Below, one piece after another: positions 11,801 to 20,717 of a DNA stretch of 64,000 nucleotides. Under the pieces are notes generated by a model. The model searched no databases and was not told where the DNA came from. It worked only from the letters and a program-made list of their open reading frames with translations. Source of the DNA: Yponomeuta sedellus (taxonomy: Eukaryota; Arthropoda; Insecta; Lepidoptera; Yponomeutidae). The stretch's first letter is position 1, and each line of letters starts with the position of its first letter. Position numbers and translations under genes: made by a program. The DNA lies in the NCBI GenBank assembly GCA_934045075.1, contig OW203731.1, positions 14,393,062-14,457,061 of the forward strand, written 5' to 3'.

Positions 11801-13548
11801 TTTGGGACTTAATAAAAAAGGTACGTAAATGCGGCCTTTTCCGCTTGATTAACGACACCATTGCCACAGTATTTGCACTGGAGTATGGACTGCAAAAAGC
11901 CTTAAAGTCATTGTACAGTTGATCAACTGATCTAGCGGTTAACACGGCTGACTTACAAAACACAGGTCGTGGGCTCGATTCTCGCTGTACTCGGTTTGTA
12001 TTAATGGCCTCACTTTGCGTGTATTTCCGTGTTTGTGATGTCGTTGCTTGGTTACCACAACATGTTATCCCAATCTGGGGCTAGGACAAGAGATTCTATT
12101 GGGTGAAAGTTAAATTTAATATTATAGCTGTCCCGGAGAACTTCTTACCGCTATTGAATCCGTTTGTACGATCCTCGTTACTATGGCAACACGATAAACA
12201 AATATCTTACATTTTGGCTTCAAAAAAGCTTACGGTAACAATAAAGTATTATCCCACGTAAACCTATTATCTCCTATGTCTCAATCCATAACTTTGTATC
12301 TGTATGCCAAGTTTTATGTGCTTAGGTCAGTTCAGCCGTTATTGCGTGTTTGAACAACAAACGCAGGGATATAAATAGTGTATGAACAGTAAAAGGTATT
12401 TCCCGCAGTAAAACGTAGCCTATGCTGACATGACCTGACACCCTAGATTAACAAATCCAGGTTGTCAGCTAACTCATACCAAATTTTATTTAAATCGCTC
12501 TAGCCGTTTAGATGTGGTAAGACATACACAATCACAAACTGTCGCCTTTATAATATTATTGTGAATAGTGTGATGAATTCAGGAGTGGATATCAATTCAC
12601 TTCTGAAGAGTTATATTCGACATATAAAGTAAAAGAAGTTCGTATTGTTACACCGCTTACAAACAGTATTAAAAATTTCACATAACATACCAATTTCCAT
12701 TCATATACATAAAACTAGCTGGTGCCCGCGACTTCGTCTGCGCCGGATTGGTATTTCGAGTAGCTTACATTAGCGTGGCGTAGAAAAGGTTTTGGCAGCA
12801 CAATTCTGGCAGCGCACGCCAGAATAGCTCGCAGATGGTAGATTTTTTCCTCTTTACTTGACACTTATCGTCATATTTTGGACAATTCACACAGTATCAT
12901 TATAAATTGTAGCCTGTATAGGACGGCCCCGACTAGGTGGGATGGCGATCTGCGAAAAACTGCCGGCAGTTGTTTGATGCGGCAAGTTAAAGACAGGACG
13001 TTATAGCGCTCATTATGGGAGGGCTATGTCCAGCAGTGGACTAATAATATAGCCTGAAGAAGAAGAAGTGATATTCTGATGTATAAGCTACATTATTGTA
13101 AAGTTTCATTAAAATCCATTCAGTAGTTTTTACGTGGAAGAGTAACAAAAGTAGTAGGATAGGTACATACTTACTGAGAATAAAATGTTGTTTTTTTTTT
13201 CAGGCGTGGCCCTTCGCCTTCCAGCATGGTGGATCCCTCAGCTGCTCCGTATCTCCGCGATGGAGCAACACGTCCCCCACTAATCCTGCCCAAGCAAATA
13301 CTCAAGAGAAAAGCCAAAGCACACACGTTAGCAGAAACACTTCCAGTAGTTTCAACACTGAGCACTACAATCAGGAGTACCCAGACAATGACTACGAAAA
13401 GCGATGTTACCACGATGATAATATGGTGGCAAATGCTATAACACCATGCGAATCTTCGGTGCAATATTGCAACTACGGTTACAAAGAAACTTATTACGAG
13501 TTGAGAAGTTCGTACCCTGGTGATAGAGTTATCAACAACAACGTATGA
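2776..13548 (+). CDS. HLH54F: bHLH transcription factor, TCF21/musculin (HLH54F) family; complete four-exon gene
   Basis: Joined exons 2776-2872, 3815-3902, 4304-4457 and 13204-13548 give 227 residues; every junction is GT/AG and in phase. The bHLH domain lies at about residues 42-95: basic region [13 protein letters not shown], helix 1 [17 protein letters not shown], loop and helix 2 [20 protein letters not shown]. This is nearly the vertebrate TCF21/musculin sequence, and the following HPLNL-A-WPF matches the family's HPVNLTWPF. Glu49 of ERxR is the E-box-contacting glutamate. The N-terminus is acidic (EDDDFFFDD); the 114-residue C-terminal exon is rich in Ser, Asn and Tyr and conserved only at its start. 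Known family role: nuclear DNA-binding factor that dimerises with E proteins; Drosophila HLH54F specifies caudal visceral mesoderm. The family call is secure. The start ATG is the least certain point, resting on an in-phase donor at 2873 and the acidic N-terminus. Confidence 0.9.
2873..3814 (+). other. bHLH intron 1
   Basis: Mostly unique AT-rich DNA. It holds an imperfect inverted repeat at about 3322-3376 (CAATAATAAGTGATACCT against AGGTATCACAATTATTG) and a plus-strand SINE body fragment at 3455-3615 with the CTCTCTCTGAGAGAAGACCT motif. Confidence 0.6.
3815..3902 (+). CDS. HLH54F: bHLH gene, coding exon 2 (basic region and helix 1)
   Basis: Acceptor CCCAG|GG, donor AG|GTCAGT. Encodes residues 33-62, including the DNA-binding segment [13 protein letters not shown] and the start of helix 1. 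A long reading frame in another phase overlaps this exon and is an artefact. Confidence 0.92.
4304..4457 (+). CDS. HLH54F: bHLH gene, coding exon 3 (rest of helix 1, loop, helix 2)
   Basis: Acceptor AACTAG|A completes Arg62; donor CTG|GTGAGT. Encodes [30 protein letters not shown] and a family-specific extension ending HPLNL. The intron position just after HPLNL separates the domain from the variable C-terminus. Confidence 0.94.
4612..4642. repeat. Perfect 12-bp-arm hairpin
   Basis: AAGACTGACCGC (4612-4623) and GCGGTCAGTCTT (4631-4642) around a 7-nt loop, in bHLH intron 3. No terminator-like role is implied in a eukaryote. Confidence 0.7.
5106..5345 (+). mobile_element. tRNA-derived SINE (GGTTCGAATCCCGGCTGGGG family)
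   Basis: A tRNA-like head (ACGTAGCGGTAGCGC as A box; GAGTTCGAATCCC as B box) is followed by the family body (ACATGTTTGTGATGTC, ACGACACAGGGTATCCTAGT). The same family occurs at 22300 and, inverted, at 18268. It is a retroposon, not a tRNA gene: the acceptor stem is not maintained and the body continues without a terminator. Confidence 0.8.
5385..5480 (-). mobile_element. Fragment of 5S-headed SINE body
   Basis: Contains CAACCCATCACCGAGGGGTA, GGCCATACTCCA and CCACGGAGGCCAAGTCC, the 3' body of the family on the minus strand; no head. Confidence 0.65.
5980..6297 (+). mobile_element. Non-LTR retrotransposon 3' end with (TATC)n tail
   Basis: GTTGTCTGGAAGAAATTAC, AATAAGGCCGCC and AATAAAGAATATTC followed by (TATC)n. 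The same 3' end occurs inverted at 7367-7400 and 19633-19770. Coding capacity is lost; a CR1/L2-like origin is inferred from the microsatellite tail. Confidence 0.6.
7186..7287. repeat. Three-arm repeat: two direct and one inverted 26-bp copies
   Basis: TAATGATTTGGAGGCTTATT ACCCTTT occurs at 7186 and 7258, with an inverted copy at 7225-7250 between them. Two alternative hairpins are possible. No homology recognised. Confidence 0.75.
7367..7400 (-). mobile_element. Minus-strand LINE 3' tail remnant
   Basis: AGATAGATAGATAGAATATT CTTTATT is the reverse complement of the tail at 6268-6297. Confidence 0.55.
7483..8116 (-). mobile_element. Internally deleted DD37D mariner (maT-like) with TIRs; transposase relic and nested SINE
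   Basis: Terminal inverted repeats TACAGGGGTCGGCACTCGAA (7483) and its complement ending at 8116 are flanked by TA. Minus strand 7999-7679 encodes a transposase C-terminus: WTFQQD, then after a one-base loss [30 protein letters not shown] and [10 protein letters not shown]. From the QQD aspartate to the NPMD aspartate there are 37 intervening residues, the maT spacing. The N-terminal helix-turn-helix and first catalytic Asp are absent, and a tRNA-type SINE fragment (about 7588-7675) is inserted near the 3' end. It is inactive. Confidence 0.88.
7588..7675 (+). mobile_element. tRNA-type SINE half-unit inside the mariner
   Basis: GGCACGGATAGCCAGAGGTT, GCGGGTTCGAATCCC and AGCCTCTAAATAGGTTTTTA match the fold-back family's sense arm; the conserved 3' tail and the inverted arm are missing. 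Confidence 0.75.
8282..8620 (+). mobile_element. tRNA-type SINE (GCGGTGGTAGCGG family), full-length-like
   Basis: Head AGAAAGGCGGCTTACC and GGATTCGAATCGCGGCATGT, then AACATTGTGAAGAAATCTGA, CTCTCTCTGAGAGAACGCCT and a TAGGCTGCATA end. This body recurs at 9745, 16900 and 34628 (plus) and 13905, 16300 and 24210 (minus). Confidence 0.75.
9317..9748 (+). other. Unassigned 143-codon open frame in bHLH intron 3
   Basis: An uninterrupted frame of 143 codons with no motif I recognise; hydrophobic stretches near its middle. The stretch 9410-9490 is unusually GC-rich for an intron (GGAGGCGCGCGCGCTGACC). It could be a repeat remnant, an unannotated exon or chance. It is directly followed by a SINE starting at about 9745. 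Confidence 0.25.
9745..10040 (+). mobile_element. tRNA-type SINE (GCGGTGGTAGCGG family), full length
   Basis: Head GAGCGGTGGTAGCGGATCGG with decayed B box GTGGATTCAAATATC, then CTAAGTTATGTACATTC, AACATCGTGAGGAAACC and AAGGCCTGTGCACTG. The downstream sequence to 10065 adds an inverted 15-bp copy of the last motif (10051-10065). Confidence 0.8.
10106..10483 (+). mobile_element. 5S-rRNA-headed SINE, full length
   Basis: TSD ATACCTGA at 10098-10105 and 10484-10491. Box-A-like GGTTAAGCAACAACAGGCGC and box-C-like GGGATGGGTGAGCG. The best-preserved sense-strand copy. Its 3' end shows a short (GATAAC)n run, which suggests the mobilising LINE ends in that repeat. A 20-bp internal duplication (CTTCTGACAGTACCTTCTGA) is private to it. 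Confidence 0.88.
11098..11262 (-). mobile_element. 5S-headed SINE body fragment
   Basis: ATGTCCCCACAGAGGGGCAC, CACCACGGGGGCCAAGTCC and TACTGTCAGAAGTTTTTAAA, minus strand; the head is missing. Confidence 0.7.
11425..11660 (+). mobile_element. 5S-headed SINE, 5'-truncated
   Basis: Starts near TTTCCGTCGTTCGCAAGGCA, so the 5S-like promoter is lost; the body continues to GCCCGTACCCCATCAGT. Confidence 0.75.
11930..12110 (+). mobile_element. Diverged tRNA-type SINE
   Basis: B-box-like GGGCTCGATTCTCGCTG, then TGTTTGTGATGTCGTTGCTT and TTATCCCAATCTGGGGCTAG; body as in the copies near 1000 and 58040. Confidence 0.6.
12715..13159 (-). mobile_element. Helitron-like non-autonomous element, interrupted by an RTE tail
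   Basis: On the minus strand the end is GCGACGGCGGGCACC-type sequence closing in CAGCTAG, and the start is TCCTACTACTTTTG after an A, fitting 5'-TC...CTAG-3' insertion between A and T. The plus-strand view begins CTAGCTGGTGCCCGCGACTT. An RTE 3' end lies inside at 12921-13072. Confidence 0.65.
12921..13072 (+). mobile_element. RTE LINE 3'-end fragment
   Basis: GGGATGGCGATCTGCGAAAA, GCGGCAAGTTAAAGACAGG and GGAGGGCTATGTCCAGCAGT match the end of the RTE copy at 60490-60600, closing with (GAA)n. Confidence 0.85.
13204..13548 (+). CDS. HLH54F: bHLH gene, terminal coding exon 4
   Basis: A strong polypyrimidine tract (T run at 13191-13200) precedes CAG|GCG. The phase-0 exon starts [10 protein letters not shown], matching the family's WPF motif after the HLH, and runs 114 residues to TGA at 13546-13548. 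It is low-complexity (Ser/Thr/Asn, then a Tyr-rich stretch such as [12 protein letters not shown]). AATAAA at 13614-13619 could serve polyadenylation but lies inside a LINE-like tail. Two longer shadow frames overlap this exon. Confidence 0.85.
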   Translation, partial: AWPFAFQHGGSLSCSVSPRWSNTSPTNPAQANTQEKSQSTHVSRNTSSSFNTEHYNQEYPDNDYEKRCYHDDNMVANAITPCESSVQYCNYGYKETYYELRSSYPGDRVINNNV

Positions 13549-13576
13549 ATGTGTTGACACCTACATGGACACGTGT

Positions 13577-13700
13577 TTCCCGATTGATTGATTGATTGAA
13601 GATGTTTATTCAAATAAAAATACGGAAGTTGGTTTCTGCCAATCTGCACAGTTTGTTGGCAGATGCTCTTGGTTTTACAATTGAAATTACTCCTATATGC
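13577..13700 (-). mobile_element. LINE 3' end with (GATT)n tail
   Basis: CGATTGATTGATTGATTGAA followed by GATGTTTATTCAAATAAA. A minus-strand retroposon end just after the bHLH stop codon; the same type of tail occurs on the plus strand at 55100. Confidence 0.5.
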
Positions 13701-13904
13701 TAGGTACATATACTAGGTAAAAAAGATATTTGAAAAATGCCTGCGCACTACCCTCTTGCTCGCCCTACGCCTAAGGCTTGGGTTCGGTCAGTCTCATGAC
13801 ATTGCCACAAACAAGGGGTCAGTCTGCCGGGCAGAATCAAAACTAGCCAATTACATACGGTATGGTTTAAACCAAACATAGATTTTACTGTATTGCCGTC
13901 CATA

Positions 13905-14174
13905 TTATGTGTGAGAGCTAAATAGTTAGACCTGAGATTTCCGCACTTAGCCCCATAGTTAGGGCATTGTACGCAGCACACGAAAAGGTACGTTAGCACT
14001 TCAGACACTAGGGTTTCCTCACGATGTTTTTCCTCAAAGTTAGCGAGTGGTATTGCTACTATAACTTCACAATGTGCATAACTTAGAAAACAAGTCATTG
14101 GTGGGGACATGCCGGGATTCGAACCCACGACAACGAAACGCCTCCGTTCTACCGCTCCTCTACCACCGCTACAC
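13905..14174 (-). mobile_element. tRNA-type SINE (GCGGTGGTAGCGG family), full length, minus strand
   Basis: Reading minus: AGCGGTGGTAGAGGAGCGG head, GGGTTCGAATCCCGGCATG B box, then GAGGAAACCCTAGTGTCTGA and GTGCGGAAATCTCAGGTCTA end. Confidence 0.82.
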
Positions 14175-14198
14175 TGTCAATAATAACTTCAATATTGA

Positions 14199-14446
14199 CG
14201 ACCTCGGTGGCGCAGCGGTTTAGCACACTGTCTGTAAAACCGAAGGTCTCGGGTTCGATCCCCGGCCGGGTAAGACTAGGAAATGAACTTTTCTAGTTTG
14301 TGTCGGGTCTTGGACGTATTTATTTTATTAAATCTATCATCGAGTTAGCAGCTATAACACAAGTCATTTAATTGTACTTAGTATAGGGCTAACGAGATCT
14401 GTTTAGTATGTCCATGAATATTTATTTACTTATTTATTAAAATCAA
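14199..14446 (+). mobile_element. tRNA-derived SINE with (TTTA)n tail
   Basis: Head TCGGTGGCGCAGCGGTTTAG and GGGTTCGATCCCCGGCCGGG; body TTCTAGTTTGTGTCGGGTCT and AGTATAGGGCTAACGAGATC. A second, inverted copy interrupts a MITE at 39482-39737. A short flanking repeat CTTCAATA is present (about 14187 and 14453). Confidence 0.82.
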
Positions 14447-14777
14447 AATAATTTCTTCAATAATTTAATAGTTTCGCTAATAAATTAACCAGTATAAGAC
14501 TGGCTCGGGTCAACTCTATCTATCAGAAATATCTGTCTGTTTATGCGGGAAAGCTCTATCTGATGAACTATTCCAAAAAAGTCTTGCAACACGAGTTAAA
14601 CAAGGCTAGTCATAGACAAATTGTATGAAAACCCTATTTATCATACTAAGATATTTATCTATTTATCTCTGGAACTACTTATTTATTTACTTAGTTATCC
14701 AGCAATTTGGCGTAATAAAAGTATGTATACCTAACTAAACAGTTACTCAGTCCTTTTCTTCAAACAACAGTGCTATA

Positions 14778-14976
14778 AAAACCTATTTAGAGGCTAAAAA
14801 TTTCACCCATGCCGGGATTCGAACCTGCAACCTCTGGCGCTCTCTTGGTAGAGCGCTGGCACGGATAGCCAGAGGTTGCGGGTTCGAATCCCGGCATGGG
14901 TGAAATTTTTAGCCTCTAAATAGGTTTTTAAATTTGTCCTTAGCACGGGTTAGTGCATTAAAAATAAAAATAGTAT
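14778..14976 (+). mobile_element. Fold-back tRNA-type retroposon, copy 1
   Basis: TSD AACAGTGCTATA at 14766-14777 and 14977-14988. An antisense arm (AAAACCTATTTAGAGGCTAA to GCAACCTCTGG) meets the sense arm (GGCACGGATAGCCAGAGGTT to TAAATAGGTTTTTA) around a short loop, then the conserved tail CCTTAGCACGGGTTAGTGCA and an A-rich end. Confidence 0.9.
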
Positions 14977-15314
14977 AACAGTGCTATACTTAAGGGCTTA
15001 TCAATTGGTGTAGTTGTCAAAATAAACTGCTTAATTTTTATTAAGAAATAAAAAAAATCGTTTAAAACTTCTACTTACAGTCTATATATCCTTACTTGTC
15101 CATTCTAGTAAACAAAATTCTACCCGTGAAGTATAATATTTTAGTCAAAAATTGCCATATTTCCATAAATAAAATTACGTGGGACACTTTTATAGATAGC
15201 ACGCTATCAATTTTATAAACAAAGTTCATGAATTTGCCTGAAAATATGTAATTTTGGCACCAAATGTCACTTTTGAGGTTAGTATCTTGTTTACTGAATT
15301 GGAATAGATTATTA

Positions 15315-15511
15315 TAGTCTGTTAGCTTTTAAAATATACCTCGGGCTCTAGAGTAGGCTTCGGTTTTCGCCGAAAGCACACGAGTGTAATACTACTTCCT
15401 GCTCTGATTTCGAAGTTAAGTGTCATATTAGTTCCGATATTTCTATTACACGAATATATCCGATTCTATCTGATAGTAGCCGAGGTACATTCTAAAAGCT
15501 AACTGACTGTA
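15315..15511. mobile_element. MITE B: short TIR element
   Basis: Ends TCTGTTAGCTTTTAAAATAT ACCTCGG and CCGAGGTACATTCTAAAAGC TAACTGACTGTA are inverted repeats of about 30 bp. Core TAGGCTTCGGTTTTCGCCGA. Related copies at 38436 and 62331. No coding capacity. Confidence 0.8.
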
Positions 15512-16069
15512 AGATATATTGTTTGTTTATCATTCTCAATGCAAGAGTTATTCTTACAGTTTCGAGGAGGTGCGAAGAACTGTCGTGTAAAATAAGGTAA
15601 CCGGATAGCTAACAAAGTGGACGTCAGTCTGAAACGCTCACGAGAAGTGCTCACGGGCTGACAAAACAAACAGAAATAGGAAGACGTGCAAAAAATACTT
15701 TGGAATACACCGAATAGGTACGCGACGGCATATTGGGTGCTGTTCCGAGTTGCTTCCGACAGAAAGACTGTAAGAACCCTGTTAGCGATGCAATGTTATA
15801 TTTTGTTATAATATATTTTATTTGTATTCAGGTTTCTTTAAAATAAAATAGTAGTGGCGAGGAGCGCCGCGCCCGCACACGTCACAGGGGTACGGGGAAG
15901 GGGGGACGCGTATCGCCGCCATCAGCAGTTGAAAAAAGGTCCAACTCGAGCCCATATGTGCGCGCGCGGCACTTTGTCGCTACCACCTTAAGAATTTTTC
16001 GTGTGTGTAACTTCACGCCAGTAATAAACCCATTTTTTATAAAGCCTATAAATGTCCCACTGCCACATA

Positions 16070-16300
16070 ACCACCCAAATTCTTCCCGCGGGTGTCGTAA
16101 AGGGCGACTAAGGGACACAAACCAGGGGGGCAGCAGCGCCCCCTGCAGTACAATTCCACCAAACTGCGATCCCCAACCCGCATGCCCAGCGTGGGGATTA
16201 TGGGCATTACCCCCCAATGATGGCACCACCTTGCGCTAAGGCGCTCATTAGGGGAGGGCTATGTCCAGCAGTGGACTAGTATAGCCTGAAGAAGAAGAAG
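16070..16300 (+). mobile_element. Short retroposon with RTE-derived 3' end
   Basis: Non-RTE head (CAAATTCTTCCCGCGGGTGT, CCCCCTGCAGTACAATTCCA, CATGCCCAGCGTGGGGATTA) joined to the RTE 3' end AGGGGAGGGCTATGTCCAGC and a (GAA)n tail. A second copy of the same head-tail arrangement lies at 50548. Confidence 0.8.
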
Positions 16301-16740
16301 AAACGTCCCACTGCAGGGCACAGACCTTCTCTCAGAGGGAGGGTATGGGCCTAGTTACCACGTGTGCCCACCGCGGATTGGCAATTTCAAGCGCTCAGGT
16401 ATTGTAACCCTCTGACCTATTTAGCCTTATGTTTGACCTATTTAGCCTTATGTTAGCCTATAAACGTCCCACTGCAGGGCACAGGCCTTCTCTCAGAGAG
16501 AGGAGTATGGGTTTAATTACGACAAGTGCCCGCGGACTGGAAACAATCGCTGAGGTATTTGAATACCTCAGACACTCAGGTTTCCTCACGATGTTTTCCT
16601 TCACAGTTAGCGAGTGGTATTGCTGCTACAACACAACAAGTTTACATAACTTAGAAAACAAAGTCATTGGTTCATGCCCGCACTGGGAATCGAACCTGTG
16701 TCTTCTTCGCTTTTGAGTCCATTCTACCCACTGGACTACC
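16300..16740 (-). mobile_element. tRNA-type SINE, minus strand, with duplicated tail
   Basis: The motif CCCACTGCAGGGCACAG with TTCTCTCAGAG occurs twice (about 16308 and 16467), and the phrase GACCTATTTAGCCTTATGTT is repeated between them. The head (minus) ends in a decayed tRNA-like segment near 16690. Confidence 0.65.
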
Positions 16741-16899
16741 GTAAGACTGCCTGGACTGCCGCTACGTAAGGAGAATTTCAAGCGTGTACCACCGCGTATG
16801 CCGTTAATAATATCGATAAAAAATCGTTTTACCGGTTTTTCTCGTTTGTTATATGGGAGCCCCTTGATTATTTATTTTACTTTCATTATCATCAAGCCA

Positions 16900-17157
16900 A
16901 GAGCGGTGGTAGCGGAGCGGTGTAGAACGCCGGCTTCTCAATGGGGAGGTCGTGGGTTCGAACCCGCCATGTACCAATGACTTTGTTTTCTAAGTTATGT
17001 ACATTTGTGAAAATATAGTAGCAATACTACTGGCTGACAGTGAAGGAAAACATCGTAAGGAAACCCTAGTGTCTGAGGTGTTAGCGTACCTCAGCGCTTG
17101 CTACGTACAATGGCCCAACTACGAGGCTAAGTGCGGAAATCTCAGGTCTAACTAACG
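16900..17157 (+). mobile_element. tRNA-type SINE (GCGGTGGTAGCGG family), full length
   Basis: AGCGGTGGTAGCGGAGCGG, GTGGGTTCGAACCCGCCATG and the body to GTGCGGAAATCTCAGGTCTA. It has the cleanest A and B boxes of this family in the window. Confidence 0.85.
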
Positions 17158-17159
17158 AA

Positions 17160-17250
17160 CTATCATCAAGCCATAATGTCCCCACCGAGTGGCGCGGATC
17201 TCTTCCCTGAGGAAGATATAGGCCATATTCCACCACGGGCCAATTTTTGA
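17160..17250 (-). mobile_element. 5S-headed SINE body fragment
   Basis: CATCAAGCCATAATGTCCCC, GAGGAAGATATAGGCCATAT and CCACGGGCCAA; minus strand. Confidence 0.55.
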
Positions 17251-17353
17251 AGTGATTATATTCCGAATACGCGACGGCACATTGTGTGCTGACTGAGTGA
17301 CTTCCGAGTAGAAAGACTGTAAAGACTCTATCTACCTATAAGAAATTAAAAAA

Positions 17354-17872
17354 AACCGGCCAAGTGCGAGTCAGACTCGCGCACCGAGGGTTCCGTACAA
17401 ACCTGTATTATAGACCTGAGTATTTGGTATGAATTTCAATTTAATACCTCTACGCGTTTATGAGGAAATGGGTAGTAAGTTTAAAATTATTAAAAAAATA
17501 TATATTATGTGATGTAACTAAAAATTTATGGTTTTCGTAATTTTTCCTTTATCTATGCTATAAGACGTTGCTTCGTACCAAATTTCAAGATTCTGAGTTC
17601 ACGGGAAGCACCCTGTAGGTTTTGATTCCCTTGCAAGTGTCGAAAATTTGCGGCATAAACGGCTGTATCTTTTGATTGCGTTGGCTTAGAAGTTTGATTT
17701 TTTCACAGCTTCAAGGGACAGTAGACCTGAGTAATTGATATAAATTTCAGCTTCATACCTCCACGCGTTTCTGAGAAAAAGGGTCTTGACAGACGGACGG
17801 ACGGACAGACGGACAACAAAGTGATCCTATAAGGGTTCCGTTTTTTCCTTTTGAGGTACGGAACCCTAAAAA
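17354..17872. mobile_element. Interspersed repeat starting GGCCAAGTGCGAGTC and ending GTACGGAACCCT
   Basis: Begins GGCCAAGTGCGAGTCAGACT CGCGCACCGAGGGTTCCGTAC and closes AAGGGTTCCG...GAGGTACGGAACCC after a GACAGACGGACGGAC-type run. I recognise this as a common lepidopteran repeat; its class is unsettled. Partial relatives are near 10690 and 18520-18598. Confidence 0.65.
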
Positions 17873-18267
17873 ACACCCAAGAGCGATTCGGAATTCGGTT
17901 CCGTACCATCTATAACAACATTTGTATAATTCAAGCGGCTATCTGTTTCCATTATTAATATCGAGTTAAAACGGCAAAACAGTCACGTTTGATGTATGGG
18001 AGCCCCTTAAATATGTTTTTTATGTGGCCTATAAGCGTCTTACTGCAGAGCTACACTCCGTCTCTCAGAGAGAGAGAGAGAGAAACATATTTATTTTACT
18101 CACTTTAATTATTTATTTTTAAAGCGTATATACAACTTAATATTCTATGAATATATCAAGCGTCTACCGATTACCGTTATTAATATCAAGCATAAACGGC
18201 AAATATAGCGTGTTTGTTGTATTAAATATTTGTTTTATTCCGTTTTTAGTATTTGTTATCGCGGCAA

Positions 18268-18484
18268 ACAGAAATAACATAACATAACATTTACATACAA
18301 GCACATAAATTGCTCCTAGCCCCACACTAGGACACCATGTGTCGTCGGAACCAGAAACAACGACATCACAAACATGTAAATATCCAAGACCTGGGCTTTT
18401 TTTTTCTTTCCCCAGCCGGGATTTGAAGCCGGGACCTCTTGCATGGTAGGCAGACGCGCTACCGCTACGCCACAGATCAATGAA
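18268..18484 (-). mobile_element. tRNA-derived SINE, minus strand (family of 5106)
   Basis: Minus-strand tRNA-like head near 18410-18480 (GTGGCGTAGCGGTAGCGC complement) and a body ending at the CACATAAATTGC side; matches the 22300 copy. Confidence 0.78.
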
Positions 18485-19632
18485 AATTTCAACTGTCTAG
18501 CTATCACAGTACATGAGATACAGCCTGGCGATAGACAGACAGACGGAAAGTGTAGTTTTAGTAATAGGGTTCCTTACCTTTCGTGTAAGAACCTTAAAAA
18601 CAAGGGAATGAAATAAAAAAAATATATATATATTACCAGCCAGTGAAAGTTTATTATTTTATATTATACTGTATTATGCCAGGGCACAGTACAAATATCA
18701 AAAAATGGTTTAGCGAGGCAATGATTTGGTAAAATTTGTTTTAAATTATTACACTAAAATAATGTAACTTAAGCCAAAACTATGTAAGTAAATATTAACT
18801 AAGAACTCTAATGGACCTAATTTTTTTTTAGATCGGCACATGGGCAGTATTACTTAAATTGAAGCATACTTAAAATTAAATCCTGTACAGCACATTTTAG
18901 GAAACACTCAATTGCTTTGCGTGTGGTATTTCAAAGGCAGAAAAAGTTTGGATTGTCATAAATAAAGCACTACATGCGCTATGAACTACGTATTTTTACA
19001 TACTTAAGAAACTGTTATTTTTATTAAAGTCATTGTAAAATCTCTACATACAAAACAACTACTGAATGAATGTAATTTTATTACATTTGCATATGACTCT
19101 ACGATAGTATGACAATAATGGACAATTCATTACCATAATTATAAATAATAATGATTTTAAAGTCCGATTCAAATTGTGAATGACTCATCAAATTTAGCCT
19201 ATATTCAGAAATTCGAACGTTTCCCCTTCTTCGTCGACATATAAAAGCTACCTCTAAGTAATATGAATTACATTCATATATACCTGTATTGTATTTTAAT
19301 ATCCGATAAATAGTATACATCACTGATGGTACAAAGTGGTATCTATAATATATCTACGTTACCGTATTTTTGGTAGATTACTAGCTTTGATTATTATATT
19401 TAATCAAATAAATGCTTTACAAAAGAAGGCTTCAATCCAAATAAAGATATAGATTAATCTGAACTAGACAGAATGTTTGTCATGTAGTTTAGTATAATGT
19501 AGATTAAAGATCCATAAGTGCAGATTCTAATGCAGATATTACCTAATATTGCTTATACAAATTAATATGCAAGTAAATTACTTTGATTTTATTAGAGAAT
19601 CAGGTTTTTATCAAATACGCTAGAAAATATAA

Positions 19633-19770
19633 AAGATAGATAGATAAATAGATAGAGAACACTTTATTTTACATAAAAAAGGAACTGACGTAGGTATTTT
19701 TTAACCTAAGAGTACAGACGGCGGCCTTATCACTAAAAGTGATCTCTTCCAGACAACCTTTGAATGGACT
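19633..19770 (-). mobile_element. LINE 3' end with (GATA)n, minus strand
   Basis: GATAGATAGATAAATAGATA GAGAACACTTTATTTTAC followed by GGCGGCCTTATCACTAAAAG and CTTCCAGACAACC; reverse of the 3' end at 6180-6297. Confidence 0.6.
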
Positions 19771-20717
19771 GGAGCAATATATTGGAGAAGGAAGTAGATG
19801 TACAAATAAATCAAAATATTTCAGATACATATGAATAAAACATGCTTAGTTAAGAAAATTATTATACCAACTGTAAATAGATACAATACAAATAATATAC
19901 ATAAATAGAAAGTTGTATGAAATAGTTAGTAATTCTATATTAGAGAGTTATTGCTATAATAGTAGGTACGTAGTTTATGTTATGATGTATTCTAGTAAAT
20001 TACACGTTTTAAAGCACATGCTCCAGATTATTTAATATTCTATTATGTAGAAATATTATGATTTATATGTTACAACTGTTTGAAAATATTTTTGGAAAGT
20101 AGCTAATATGTAAGTAACTTGATTAACAATATTAAATTGCTACATAATGATTTTCACAATAAATAGTATCGACTATTAAGCTAGATTTAGGTTTTAAGTA
20201 TTTATTTTTCATGAATAAACTTACATTTCATGCACTTCTTAAAGTAATAAAAATAGCGCTTAAATCTTTATAAATATACACTTACAACACCTCATACCAA
20301 TTTGATTGCTTTTGAAGATTACACTTACCAAATGTATCAACATATTTGTCTTATAATATCCATAATGTGAAATTTCAAGCTATTATTTTAACCTTAAGTG
20401 CTCTTGCTAATCATCGTAAAAGTAAGTTTTGACAAAAACAAATTATACTCCCAGTAATATCATATATTTCACCCTGTCTATGCTAAGTAAATATATTGCT
20501 ACACAGAGTGTTCCACAATTTTTTTGCATTGTTATTTGCATATTCAACTCCATACCACTTGCAGTGCATAGGAATGCCTGGCCTACACTATTTACCTAAG
20601 TATTCATTTATCTAAATGTGATATTTAACTGGAAATTTTTATTACATTCTTAGTTAACTTAAAACCGTCTTGAATTTAAATATTAACATGATTATTACAT
20701 AATAACTAAGAATACGT

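Noticed and set aside
13614..13619. Definite polyadenylation signal of the bHLH gene
   Set aside because: AATAAA lies within a minus-strand LINE tail; it could be used, but the sequence alone cannot decide.
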